25,089 nt of DNA from a virus. The stretch's first letter is position 1, and every line of letters starts with the position of its first letter. Below, one piece after another: positions 1-6,577 of this stretch. The notes under the pieces were generated by a model, which ran no database searches, had not been told where the DNA came from, and worked only from the letters and a program-made list of their open reading frames with translations. The translations under genes and the position numbers were made by a program. The stretch is from IMG/VR virus record IMGVR_UViG_3300037189_019805, positions 1 through 25,089 of that record; one strand, 5' to 3'.

Positions 1-1060
1 CCTTCTTAGGTGGTTTGTTTTGGTGGTGGACTGCGATTAGGGCACACCCTGTCCGCATCAGGCAGGGCTGAAGGATGTGACGCAGGAAGTGGCTGCAAAA
101 TTCCTGCTTGGACACATCCCCACCGGCGAACCCAAGCAAAGGGTCACACACCAGCAGGTCAGCAGAATGAGTCTTCACTAGGTCTTCAATCAGCTGGCCG
201 AAGGCATCACCGGTCTTAACTGCTTCCCGGTAGATGAAGACATTTTCAAACAGCATCTGACGCTCAGCTGTGGTAAGGTGCATTGCGTTAAGCACATCCT
301 GCCATTGCTCGCCCAAATCCCCGCCATCATTTTCACTTTGCAGCAGGACTATCCGCAGTGGCTTGACCGGCTTGATACCCCACAGGGGCTTCCCTAGCGA
401 CCAATTGACCAGCATAGAAGTCACTAGGCTGGACTTGCCGCACCCGGCTTGGCCTGAGAAAAGAAGGCTGCCACCCTTGCACAGCCACCGGTTACCAATC
501 AGGTTATTTTCGTCATTGTGCCGGTCAAAGTTTAGCAGGTCTTCCAAGGCCATCCGTTGCGTGGTGGTCTGGCCTGAGTTGGCATCAAGCAGGGCTTTGG
601 CTTGGGCTTGGAAGGAAGTGGCCAGCTCAGCCGGTTTGAAAGCCCCTGACAGTGCCTTGGCTGTAATGTCCCGGGCAATGTAGATGAGCTGCCGTGCTTG
701 GTGCTTCTCAGCTAGGATGCTGATGGCTGGCCGGATGTTAGGGGATGGGCTGAACAGGGTTGATGTTAGCTCATTAATGTAGGCCACCCCACCGGCTTGG
801 TCTAGGGATAGGGTGCTGCGTAGGTGGTTACCAAGGGTCAGCTCATCCGGGTTGATGCCTTCAGCAATCAGCTGCTGACAGGCTTGGTAGATGGTCTGGT
901 GCTTGGGTTCAAAGAAGGTGGCTGGCTGAAGGTTCAGCTCAGCACAGGTTTTGAAGATGCCGGAAGTCTGGCCAGCATCCACAAGGATAGATGCAAGCAC
1001 AGTCCGTTCCGCATCCAAGTCAGATGGCGGCAGCTGGCTTGGGGATTTATGTGTTGTCAT
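1..1060 (-). CDS. DnaB/RepA-like replicative helicase, C-terminus outside window
   Basis: The frame is open from an ATG at 1060 to the window edge, giving the first 353 residues without a stop. Residues 15-80 resemble the DnaB N-terminal helical domain (DAERTVLASILVDAG, then FFEPKHQTIYQAC). Residues 190-353 form a RecA-like ATPase core: Walker A GQAGCGKSS at 204-212, an acidic QSEND at 241-245 where the catalytic glutamate would sit, Walker B DLLVCDP at 301-307, and a sensor-like HHQ at 345-347. DnaB/RepA/RegA-type proteins of this layout are hexameric helicases that unwind DNA at the phage fork; some are fused to primase. The ATG overlaps the stop of the preceding methyltransferase gene as ATGA, so translation is probably coupled. 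Whether a primase or zinc-binding part follows cannot be seen. The family call is firm; the exact subfamily is inferred. Confidence 0.85.
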   Translation of the reverse strand, partial: MTTHKSPSQLPPSDLDAERTVLASILVDAGQTSGIFKTCAELNLQPATFFEPKHQTIYQACQQLIAEGINPDELTLGNHLRSTLSLDQAGGVAYINELTSTLFSPSPNIRPAISILAEKHQARQLIYIARDITAKALSGAFKPAELATSFQAQAKALLDANSGQTTTQRMALEDLLNFDRHNDENNLIGNRWLCKGGSLLFSGQAGCGKSSLVTSMLVNWSLGKPLWGIKPVKPLRIVLLQSENDGGDLGEQWQDVLNAMHLTTAERQMLFENVFIYREAVKTGDAFGQLIEDLVKTHSADLLVCDPLLGFAGGDVSKQEFCSHFLRHILQPCLMRTGCALIAVHHQNKPPKK

Positions 1061-1680
1061 AGCAATTTGCCCCATTGGTCGGCCATAGCTTCAGCAACGC
1101 CTTCAAAGGTCTTGCTGCTTTGCTTTGCGTTTTTACTGATGCCAATTGAGAAGCTTTGCCCTCTTTTCTTTCCACCGGTGTTGGATGGCAGATAGGGTCT
1201 GAATTCTGAAAGCACATTGGTTGGGATGAGCTGCGGAAGGTTTTTAAGCCAAAGCAAAGTCCGCTTTGAATAAGGATGGCCAAACTGATAAGGTTGAATG
1301 ATTTGTTGGGGGGGGGGTAGGTTGAACACCTTAAGTGGTGTTGGGTTTTCAACGCAAATCCTAGGGCAGTTAGCGTTAAGCATAGCTTCAAAGAAAGCTT
1401 TGCCTTCATAGCCTTGCTGCAACCGGTCTTGGTTGATTTGACCTGCGGAATAAAGCCACCTTGCACCGGCCTTGGAAAGATAAGTGCAGGGAGGGTGGGC
1501 AATTATCAAATCCCAACCTTGGTTGATGATTTCTAAGGCATCACCTTGATAGTGATGGCCGGGCTTGTCGCTAGGCATAAGGTCACAGCTGACGGCATAG
1601 AAGCCTTTGGCTGCAAACGCATCCCTAACAGTGCCTGACAGCTCACAGGCTATCAGCACCCTTGCTTTGTGGGTTGTCAT
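1057..1680 (-). CDS. putative cytosine-C5 DNA methyltransferase
   Basis: This 207-residue protein has hallmarks of C5-cytosine methyltransferases. VLIACELSGTVRDAF at 8-22 fits the SAM-binding motif I, HPPC at 62-65 carries the catalytic cysteine C65 of motif IV, and VENP at 110-113 fits motif VI with E111. Expected activity is methyl transfer from S-adenosylmethionine to cytosine in DNA. It is short: full restriction-type enzymes exceed 300 residues, and I see no clear motif VIII or X or separate target recognition domain, so specificity cannot be read. I chose the ATG at 1680 (MTTHKARV) because motif I follows at once and the next gene also begins MTTHK. A run of ten C (1308-1317 on the complement) encodes PPP near residue 122. 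The gene ends inside the start of the helicase gene. A distant non-DNA methyltransferase role cannot be excluded. Confidence 0.72.
   Translation of the reverse strand: MTTHKARVLIACELSGTVRDAFAAKGFYAVSCDLMPSDKPGHHYQGDALEIINQGWDLIIAHPPCTYLSKAGARWLYSAGQINQDRLQQGYEGKAFFEAMLNANCPRICVENPTPLKVFNLPPPQQIIQPYQFGHPYSKRTLLWLKNLPQLIPTNVLSEFRPYLPSNTGGKKRGQSFSIGISKNAKQSSKTFEGVAEAMADQWGKLL
1308..1317 (-). repeat. C10 homopolymer inside methyltransferase gene
   Basis: Ten consecutive G on the plus strand, meaning ten C in the coding strand, span codons for the proline triplet and the first base of the next glutamine. Runs of this length slip easily in replication, transcription and sequencing. It lies about 60 percent of the way through the gene, after the catalytic motifs. 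A neighbouring frame is open across the tract, so a one-base slip would replace the C-terminal third rather than stop at once. Confidence 0.9.
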
Positions 1681-1701
1681 TGGGTCTTGGGTGGCTGGCA
1701 A

Positions 1702-1721
1702 GCTGCCCTTGGGGTGGCAGC
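1702..1721 (-). other. hairpin in leader of methyltransferase gene
   Basis: On the coding strand GCTGCC and GGCAGC flank an eight-base loop in the 56-base gap between the DUF669-like gene and the methyltransferase start. No T tract follows, so it is not a classical intrinsic terminator. It could modulate translation or RNA stability. Only the inverted repeat is observed; the role is unknown. Confidence 0.35.
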
Positions 1722-1736
1722 AGGTCAACCTATTGT

Positions 1737-2174
1737 TTAAAATTCCGGGGCTTCAGTGGTGTCAACCTGTTGGGTGAACGGATGGAATTTGGTAACCTTG
1801 CAGATGGTCTTGGTAGTGCCGTCAGCAAAGGTAACATCTTCCTGCACCACAGTCACCTTAAGCCACTTGCCTTCCGCCTTGGCCAGAAAGGACTTCAGAC
1901 CTTCAGCAGACCGGACAGGCAGACCAACCTTCTGGCCGGTGGCTGTGCTGACAAAGGCAGCTGCACGCTTCAAAGCACCATCAGTGCTGGCAAAGAATAC
2001 ATCATTAATCTTCTGGCTGTCCTTTGTGGTCATCAGCACCTTGATTTTGGCATCACCCTTCTGGGTGGTGGAAATGTCTTCATCACGGATGCGGCAGATT
2101 TTCACCACATAATCACCGGGATTGGTGATGGCTGTGAGCTTAGGCCGGTTGGGGTTTTGGTTGTTATAGGTCAT
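1737..2174 (-). CDS. DUF669-like, possible ssDNA-binding accessory protein
   Basis: This 145-residue protein carries near its start NPGDYVVKICRIRDED and then KGDAKIKVLMTTKDSQ. That pattern, a glycine-containing turn into a beta strand and then a Gly-x-x-K-strand, resembles phage DUF669 proteins and OB-like single-strand binding proteins. Such proteins are typically encoded beside an ERF or RecT annealing protein and an exonuclease, which is exactly this neighbourhood (exonuclease at 2428-3306, ERF at 4034-4792). The second half (EGKWLKVTVVQEDVTF) is also beta-rich. The ATG at 2174 is two bases from the previous stop. No enzymatic motif is visible. The family assignment rests on pattern resemblance and synteny; a distinct SSB family is the main alternative. 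Confidence 0.55.
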   Translation of the reverse strand: MTYNNQNPNRPKLTAITNPGDYVVKICRIRDEDISTTQKGDAKIKVLMTTKDSQKINDVFFASTDGALKRAAAFVSTATGQKVGLPVRSAEGLKSFLAKAEGKWLKVTVVQEDVTFADGTTKTICKVTKFHPFTQQVDTTEAPEF

Positions 2175-2176
2175 AG

Positions 2177-2428
2177 TTATTGGTTGGTTTCGTTGGTGAA
2201 AGGTTTAACAGTCAGCTGCCCATCGTTAAGCAGCTGCTGAATAAGGATGGCAGTAGCAGGGTTATCAATGCGGACAAAGCCATTACCACTGTAAAGGTAA
2301 GTCTTCCCCTTTGTGATTATGCCAGCCGGGGCTTCCTCTTGGTGGCAGTGGAACAGATAGAAAGGGCTTTCACCTTCCTTCTTAGGTTGGAAGACTTCAG
2401 CCACCCAAACTTTTCTTAGGGTAGTCAT
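2177..2428 (-). CDS. hypothetical protein in recombination cluster
   Basis: An 83-residue protein that I do not recognise. It begins MTTLRKVWVAEV, has a central region rich in aromatic residues (SPFYLFHCHQEE, then TYLYSGNGFVRID) and ends in a polar tail. The composition suggests a small compact beta-containing domain. There is no signal peptide, membrane segment or metal-binding pattern beyond one HCH. Its ATG overlaps the TGA of the exonuclease gene by one base (TGATG) and its stop is two bases from the next ATG, so it is translated in the same coupled block. An accessory role in recombination is suggested only by position. Confidence 0.7.
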   Translation of the reverse strand: MTTLRKVWVAEVFQPKKEGESPFYLFHCHQEEAPAGIITKGKTYLYSGNGFVRIDNPATAILIQQLLNDGQLTVKPFTNETNQ

Positions 2429-3306
2429 CAGCTGAAAATGATGGCATCAGTTTCATCCTTGGACTTATAAGGTTCAATGATGTTGATTTGCTTGGGGTAT
2501 AGCGGCCAGCTGTTGAAGGCAGTGCAAGCCTTGTAGCTTTCCAAGGCCTGAGTCACTTGCAGCATCCCTTCGTTAATCAGCTCACCACTGATTTCATAGA
2601 TGCCTGTTGCGTAGGGCTTGGACTTTTCAACACAGACCATCCGGAAGCCCTTAGCCCGGATGCCAAAGACCTGCTTGAACAGAAGGCAATAGAAGGCGGC
2701 CTGAAACTGATAGCCCCACTTATAGACTGAGCTGCGGACTGTGTAAGGGCTAAGACGCTTCTCCATACTTTTCAGGTCATAAATCCATCCGTCTTCTGAA
2801 ATCAAATCCACCTGACCCTTCAGGGCAATGTCGCTGTAAGTGCAGGTTAGGGACAGCTCTTGTGCCACCGGCTTGACTCCCCAATGCTTCAGCTCAGCGG
2901 ACAGGGCAAGACCCATAGCCTTGGCCTGTTCCTGTTCATCTTGGTCAACAATGGTCTTACCCTTGGCCAGCTCATTAAAGTTATCCCACCAAGCCTTTGC
3001 CTCAAGGTGTTCCAGCTTGGGCTTCTTAGCGTTAAGCTGCTTCTCAGTGGGCTTCTTAGGTGCGTCTTCAGGGATGGTGATTAGCTCAGCGTTAAACCGG
3101 TCAGGTTCAAGGGTGGCCAGATGCACCAGCGTCCCCATCCGCAGGGCTGCCGTTTCCTTCCGGGGACTATCAAGGTAGTCCCTGAAGTGACCGGCACTGA
3201 CCAAGAGAAGCTTGGCAGCAGATTGGTTCAGGTTGGTGCAAGCGTCATAGTCAGCCCTTGTCCAAGTGGAAGTGGGCAGGGCATCAATCATCTGTTTAGT
3301 TATCAT
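2428..3306 (-). CDS. RecE-like PD-(D/E)XK exonuclease
   Basis: This 292-residue protein (from ATG 3306) matches the exodeoxyribonuclease VIII/RecE-type PD-(D/E)XK fold. An N-terminal GTLVHLATLEPDRF places H62, QEL gives E150, GQVDL gives D167 and YDLKS gives D177 and K179, followed by a helix with YQFQAAFYC as in the family. It would resect double-stranded ends 5' to 3', producing single-stranded tails for the ERF annealing protein encoded upstream at 4034-4792. An ATG at 3357 is also in frame, but it would add 17 proline-rich residues encoded over the end of the preceding gene. I prefer 3306, which leaves an 11-base overlap. The catalytic residues are inferred from spacing. Confidence 0.85.
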   Translation of the reverse strand: MITKQMIDALPTSTWTRADYDACTNLNQSAAKLLLVSAGHFRDYLDSPRKETAALRMGTLVHLATLEPDRFNAELITIPEDAPKKPTEKQLNAKKPKLEHLEAKAWWDNFNELAKGKTIVDQDEQEQAKAMGLALSAELKHWGVKPVAQELSLTCTYSDIALKGQVDLISEDGWIYDLKSMEKRLSPYTVRSSVYKWGYQFQAAFYCLLFKQVFGIRAKGFRMVCVEKSKPYATGIYEISGELINEGMLQVTQALESYKACTAFNSWPLYPKQINIIEPYKSKDETDAIIFS

Positions 3307-3547
3307 TGGGTTTGGGTGCTTTGGGTTTGTTGGTTGGGTTGCAGAAAGGAAAGTCAATGAAGCCGGTGTTGGCTAGCTGGCAAAACAAGGCAGCGTCTGT
3401 CTTGGTATCGAACCTGACCAGCACGCCATCCCAAGACAGGAAGCCGGGGCTGTGCTTGAAGTGGCCACCGGTGACCAAGATGAAATGCTTGGTGCTTCCG
3501 TTGCTGTCCCGGCCTTCTTCAACAGTGTATTTAATTGGCTTACTCAA
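3296..3547 (-). CDS. hypothetical protein, probable TTG start
   Basis: An 83-residue protein if it starts at TTG 3547, which overlaps the stop of the preceding gene in TTGAGTAA. The frame stays open further upstream, but that part lies inside the 69-residue gene and looks like shadow sequence. The protein has a beta-rich middle (KHFILVTGGHFKH, LSWDGVLVRFDTKTDAALF) and a lysine-proline tail. I do not recognise a family. The overlap with the genes on both sides suggests translational coupling inside the recombination operon. The start is uncertain because no Shine-Dalgarno is present to decide it; the C-terminal part and its stop are firmer. Confidence 0.6.
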   Translation of the reverse strand: MSKPIKYTVEEGRDSNGSTKHFILVTGGHFKHSPGFLSWDGVLVRFDTKTDAALFCQLANTGFIDFPFCNPTNKPKAPKPNDN

Positions 3548-3749
3548 TTGGGTATTTCTTCCGGTAGGCGGCAGCCTGACGCTCAAGGGCATCAACCCTA
3601 AGACGCAGCTCCCTGTTGTCCCAATCAAGTTGGCGGCAGATGCTGGCCAGCTCTTTCTGCCGTCCAAGCAGGTCAGCCATAATGTCTAGGATTTGACGCA
3701 GCTTAGACCGGTGTTCAGCCGGTTGCTGTCCGTTGGTTTCGTTAACCAT
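3540..3749 (-). CDS. small coiled-coil protein
   Basis: A 69-residue protein that is mostly helical and highly charged, with heptad-like spacing in DLLGRQKELASICRQLDWDNRELRLRVDALERQ that suggests a short coiled coil. The function is unknown. Its ATG overlaps the end of the 99-residue gene and its TAA overlaps the TTG start of the next gene, so it sits in a chain of overlapping reading frames. Small coiled-coil proteins in this position could be assembly or loading partners for recombination enzymes, but nothing in the sequence shows that. Confidence 0.68.
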   Translation of the reverse strand: MVNETNGQQPAEHRSKLRQILDIMADLLGRQKELASICRQLDWDNRELRLRVDALERQAAAYRKKYPIE

Positions 3750-4041
3750 TTGGGCAGATGGTGCGGATGGTCTTGATGTAAATGTCAGCAGCTTCCCGGT
3801 GTTCCCGGGAATAGTAAAAGGCTTTGTCGGCCAGCTCAGCCAGCTTCAAGGCTGCGGCCTGTGTGACCTTCAGCTGGTCAGCCAGCCCACCGGGTTGGTT
3901 GGCTTGCTTCAGCATCTGGACTTCTTCCAAGGCACGCTGGTAAAGCATCCAGACTTCATCAAAGGAAGCCTTGCTGATGTATTGTTCAGCCTGAGCTTCA
4001 AGGGCAGCTTCAGCCAGCTTGATGGGGATAAGGTTACCCAT
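3742..4041 (-). CDS. hypothetical helical protein next to ERF gene
   Basis: A 99-residue protein predicted to be almost entirely helical (KLAEAALEAQAEQYI, ASFDEVWMLYQRALEEVQML, then TQAAALKLAELADKAF). It has two cysteine-free halves and one cysteine near the end (TICPNG). There are no signal peptide, membrane or catalytic motifs. The start overlaps the ERF stop by eight bases and the stop overlaps the next start. I cannot assign a function; a structural or partner role for the annealing protein would fit the location but is only an inference. Confidence 0.7.
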   Translation of the reverse strand: MGNLIPIKLAEAALEAQAEQYISKASFDEVWMLYQRALEEVQMLKQANQPGGLADQLKVTQAAALKLAELADKAFYYSREHREAADIYIKTIRTICPNG

Positions 4042-4792
4042 TGTTGACTGCCTCCATAAACGCTTGGGTCATCTTGGGATTGCCGGTCAGCAGCTGCACC
4101 TTGTCTTCCGGCAGGAATTCCAGCAGCTCACCTTCGGCCAGCCAGCCCTTCTTCCACAGGATAGCTTCAGCAGACTTAACCTTGGCCACAGTATCAATGC
4201 CAATGGCCACCCACCAAGTGCTTGCCTTGGCTTCCGGCTGGGGCTTCTGCATCACCGGCTTGGCGTAGGCTTGGGCAGGGTAGGGCTTATGGGTGGCAGC
4301 GTTGCCGTCATCATCCAAGTCTGTATCCCCACTGATGCCAGCTAGGGTGCTGATGGAATACCGGCGTAGATAGGTTGTAATGCTACCCAGCTGCTGAAGG
4401 TTTGTGCCTTCAGACTTCACGGCCAATTCACCAAAGTCAAACCGGTGGCCGGTGTGGTGCAGCACTTCAGTCTTCAGGGCAATCCGGGTTTCAGTGGTGT
4501 AAGGGGTCTGAAGGATGGTCAGGCCATACTTCAGGAAGATGGGTTTAACTTCAGCCAGCAGGTCACTAAGCCCAAAATACTTGGACTTGAAATGTGGGTT
4601 GAATTTATCAGCAGCCACATTCTCACAGTGGGCAATGGCCAGCACCAAGGCTTCATTGGGGCTGAGCTGCTTGGCAGCTTCACTGATGCCTTCAATGGTA
4701 GGCTTGGTGATGTTATGCACTGTCTGTTTGATGGAGTCCAGCAGCTGTTGGCTGGCCGGGGTGTCTTCGTTTTGGTCTTTGGCTTTTTTCAT
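4034..4792 (-). CDS. erf: ERF-family single-strand annealing protein
   Basis: This 252-residue protein carries the ERF family core. CENVAADKFNPHFKSKYFGLSDLLAEVKP (56-84) with the F-x-S-x-Y-x-x-L pattern, a beta strand YGLTILQTP, and GSITTYLRRYSISTLAGISGDTDLDDDG (around 137-164), the signature block of ERF proteins. ERF proteins form rings that anneal complementary single strands during phage recombination and genome circularisation. The C-terminal part (from about 190) is a linker with KPQPEAKAS followed by a small variable domain. It is encoded upstream of a RecE-like exonuclease and a DUF669-like protein, the usual set. The start at ATG 4792 follows a C/A-rich leader without a Shine-Dalgarno. 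Confidence 0.93.
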   Translation of the reverse strand: MKKAKDQNEDTPASQQLLDSIKQTVHNITKPTIEGISEAAKQLSPNEALVLAIAHCENVAADKFNPHFKSKYFGLSDLLAEVKPIFLKYGLTILQTPYTTETRIALKTEVLHHTGHRFDFGELAVKSEGTNLQQLGSITTYLRRYSISTLAGISGDTDLDDDGNAATHKPYPAQAYAKPVMQKPQPEAKASTWWVAIGIDTVAKVKSAEAILWKKGWLAEGELLEFLPEDKVQLLTGNPKMTQAFMEAVNNG

Positions 4793-4807
4793 TGGTGTTA
4801 GGGGAAA

Positions 4808-5002
4808 TTAAAAGTGGATGGGAAAGAAACGGACAGCCTTGATGGTGATGACTTCCCGGTTGTCATCTGTGTCAGTGTCAACCTGACTGATGATGTAGGT
4901 GTTTCCAGCCCAGAAAACAGTGCTGGCAACCATCAGCTGACTTCCAAGGCTGAGCTTCTTCTTCAGCTTGGGCTTCTTCTTTTTTGTTTTGTTTGTCTTC
5001 AT
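4808..5002 (-). CDS. small basic hypothetical protein
   Basis: A 64-residue protein with a strongly basic N-terminus (MKTNKTKKKKPKLKKKLSLG) followed by a hydrophobic stretch (LMVASTVFWAGNTYIISQV) and a short polar beta-like end. The basic head could bind nucleic acid, or give positive-inside topology if the hydrophobic stretch enters a membrane, though that stretch is short and interrupted by asparagine and glycine. Later repeats of VDTDTDDNREVITIKAV look like a beta hairpin. It starts 20 bases after the tRNA gene. I do not recognise the family. Confidence 0.6.
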   Translation of the reverse strand: MKTNKTKKKKPKLKKKLSLGSQLMVASTVFWAGNTYIISQVDTDTDDNREVITIKAVRFFPIHF

Positions 5003-5022
5003 TTGTCTTGGGGAAAGTGGGG

Positions 5023-5094
5023 AGCTTCAGACAGGACTTGAACCTGCAACCGGTGGTTTACAAAACCACTGCACAACCATTGTGCTACTGAAGC
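5023..5094 (-). tRNA. tRNA-Thr (anticodon UGU)
   Basis: The complement folds into a full cloverleaf. The acceptor stem GCTTCAG pairs with CTGAAGC. The D stem GCAC/GTGC has a seven-base loop containing GG. The anticodon stem GTGGT/ACCAC has loop TTTGTAA, giving anticodon TGT for threonine codon ACA. The variable loop has five bases, and the T stem GCAGG/CCTGT carries loop TTCAAGT. The discriminator base is T and no CCA is encoded (CCCC follows), so the host enzyme must add it. It lies between two small genes in the recombination cluster and is probably cut out of the operon transcript. Confidence 0.95.
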
Positions 5095-5102
5095 GGGATG
5101 CC

Positions 5103-5312
5103 TTAGGCTTCCTTGATGACCTTCTGCGTAAGGGAAAGATAGTTGGTCAGGGCTTCCGGCTTGTTCAGGTTAATCCGCATAGTCTGACCGGCCTTGCCTG
5201 TGCCCAAATTCCACAGCAGCTGACCCTTGTGGTTGATGGGCTTGAGCTTCCGGGCAACAGTGCCACAGGGAAGGATGACATACTGCGTATTTCCAATGGG
5301 CTTGATTTCCAT
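5103..5312 (-). CDS. small hypothetical protein
   Basis: A 69-residue protein (MEIKPIGNTQYVILPCGTVARKLKPINHKGQLLWNL). The first half resembles the N-terminal beta region found in some phage endonuclease and DNA-binding modules (a sequence read-out followed by a kinked basic strand), but no HNH or zinc motif is present and it stops soon after. It sits between the RuvC-like resolvase gene and the tRNA, nine bases after the resolvase stop. Function unknown; a small DNA-binding protein is a guess only. Confidence 0.65.
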   Translation of the reverse strand: MEIKPIGNTQYVILPCGTVARKLKPINHKGQLLWNLGTGKAGQTMRINLNKPEALTNYLSLTQKVIKEA

Positions 5313-5321
5313 AGTGTGTGC

Positions 5322-5798
5322 TTAGTTTTGGTGGTTAGAAAAGGCGTAGTCCAAGAGCAGCAAGGCATCTGCCGTTGCCAGCGTAAGGTCATCTAGTGCC
5401 GGATACCTGCGTGCAGCTTCTGCTTTCAGGGCTGACTTCCACCGGCTTTGGGTAAGGCTGCCCTTGGCAATGCCAAGACCGGCTTGCCAGACCTGTGGGG
5501 CTATCAGGATAACCCGGTGCTGGCGGCCAGCAGCCCAACCCTCAAGCCATCCGCAGGACTTGCCTAGCTTGAAGGCAGCACTGCTGGGGATTAGGCGGCC
5601 GACAAAGGGAGGGACTTTTTCAATGAAGACCACAGCCCCAAAGGGGATGACCTGTGCAAGCTCCGTAGCGTCAGTGGGCATCTTGTGCAGCCGGATGACC
5701 AGCTTGCCATCTTCCTTAGTCGCTACGGCCACACCACCGGAAGCACCGGGGTCAATGCCAGCAACGGCAGGGAAGTTATCTAGAAGGCTTGTTTTCAA
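5322..5798 (-). CDS. RuvC-like Holliday junction resolvase
   Basis: A 158-residue protein with the RuvC/RNase H fold signature. AGIDPGASGGVAV holds D16, VVFIEKV holds E60, and LATADALLLLDYA near the end holds D144, with D150 close by. These would bind two Mg ions and cleave four-way junctions formed during annealing-based replication or before packaging. I chose TTG 5798, five bases after the previous stop, because the fold motif begins 12 residues later. An ATG at 5849 would add 17 histidine-rich residues encoded over the end of the transglycosylase gene. No Shine-Dalgarno decides between them. The length is normal for phage RuvC-like enzymes. Confidence 0.83.
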   Translation of the reverse strand: MKTSLLDNFPAVAGIDPGASGGVAVATKEDGKLVIRLHKMPTDATELAQVIPFGAVVFIEKVPPFVGRLIPSSAAFKLGKSCGWLEGWAAGRQHRVILIAPQVWQAGLGIAKGSLTQSRWKSALKAEAARRYPALDDLTLATADALLLLDYAFSNHQN

Positions 5799-5806
5799 GG
5801 GCGGGA

Positions 5807-6238
5807 TTATCTGAGCAGCTTGGACTTGCGGATGGTGATGGCAGGGCAACGCTCTATGTCAAATCCTCTTTTCCGGTATCCATTGAAGCCAAGATTGTGG
5901 ATGGCATACAGGTCAACCAGCGTAGCCTTGCGGCCGGTGGCTTGGGTGAACCTAGCTGCATTGATGGACAGCCAGCTGTGCAGGTAGTCCCTAGCCACAG
6001 ACGCATTAAGGGCATTGTGGTAGGGGAAGACCGGCAACCCCTGCTTGGCACGCCAAGCGGATGTGTCCTGCCAAGCTGCGTAGTGAAACTGTGCCAGCCC
6101 TAGGCCAGCACCCCGGTCACCGGTGGCTGAAGCCCGGCCGCTGCTTTCAATGGCAATGACCTTATCCAGCATAGCTGGGGTGATGGTAGCCTTAGCCAGA
6201 CTGCACATAAGGAACAGGGGTAGCAGGGCAGACTTCAT
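5807..6238 (-). CDS. secreted lytic transglycosylase-like protein
   Basis: From ATG 6238 the 143-residue protein begins with a signal peptide (MKSALLPLFLMCSLAKA), with a likely signal peptidase site after AKA. The mature part resembles a small lysozyme/SLT transglycosylase domain: LDKVIAIESSG with E31 as candidate catalytic acid, then GAGLGLAQFHYAAW in place of the usual G-x-x-QF block, and a later DLYAIHNLG helix. It would cut peptidoglycan glycan strands in the periplasm. It is encoded between DNA repair genes rather than beside the holin candidates. It overlaps the previous gene as ATGA. It may be the endolysin or a muralytic protein with another role; the fold is probable, the job less certain. 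Confidence 0.75.
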   Translation of the reverse strand: MKSALLPLFLMCSLAKATITPAMLDKVIAIESSGRASATGDRGAGLGLAQFHYAAWQDTSAWRAKQGLPVFPYHNALNASVARDYLHSWLSINAARFTQATGRKATLVDLYAIHNLGFNGYRKRGFDIERCPAITIRKSKLLR

Positions 6239-6543
6239 TTGCGGACAGGCATTGTGTAGCCCTTTTGTTCCTCCCCATCTTCCCAAGTCAGCCGGTAGCT
6301 CAGGGCGAGAAAGCCACCATAGGCAATGTGGGCATCAAGCCAGACTTCACGGATGTAGGGCAGGGTTTTCAGGTGGGCTTCCTCATCAGCCAGCATAGCC
6401 TTGGCCTTCTTCAGCACACCCTTTTCAGTCAAGTCACCTTGCAGCAGCCGGTCATTCAGGAAGTAGAATTCCTGAAGCAGATTGTGCAGGGTGAAGGTGG
6501 CTAGGTCTTTGCTCACTTGGGTTGGGGTTGGTGTGTATTGCAT
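6235..6543 (-). CDS. hypothetical helical protein
   Basis: A 102-residue protein from ATG 6543 (MQYTPTPTQVSKDLATF). It is mostly helical with charged residues (LQEFYFLNDRLLQGDLTEKGVLKKAKAMLADEEAHLK) and ends in YRLTWEDGEEQKGYTMPVRK. An in-frame start at 6672 exists, but that extension lies inside the ligase gene and is arginine/cysteine-rich shadow sequence. Its stop overlaps the transglycosylase start by four bases, so the two are probably co-translated. No known family. Confidence 0.68.
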   Translation of the reverse strand: MQYTPTPTQVSKDLATFTLHNLLQEFYFLNDRLLQGDLTEKGVLKKAKAMLADEEAHLKTLPYIREVWLDAHIAYGGFLALSYRLTWEDGEEQKGYTMPVRK

Positions 6544-6577
6544 AGGGTCATCAAAGGTAGGATGTGGGCAAGCCTTC

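Noticed and set aside
1047-1502. Second frame overlapping the methyltransferase gene as an independent gene
   Set aside because: It lacks motifs and a convincing start; it is mentioned only as the frame reached by slippage in the C10 tract.
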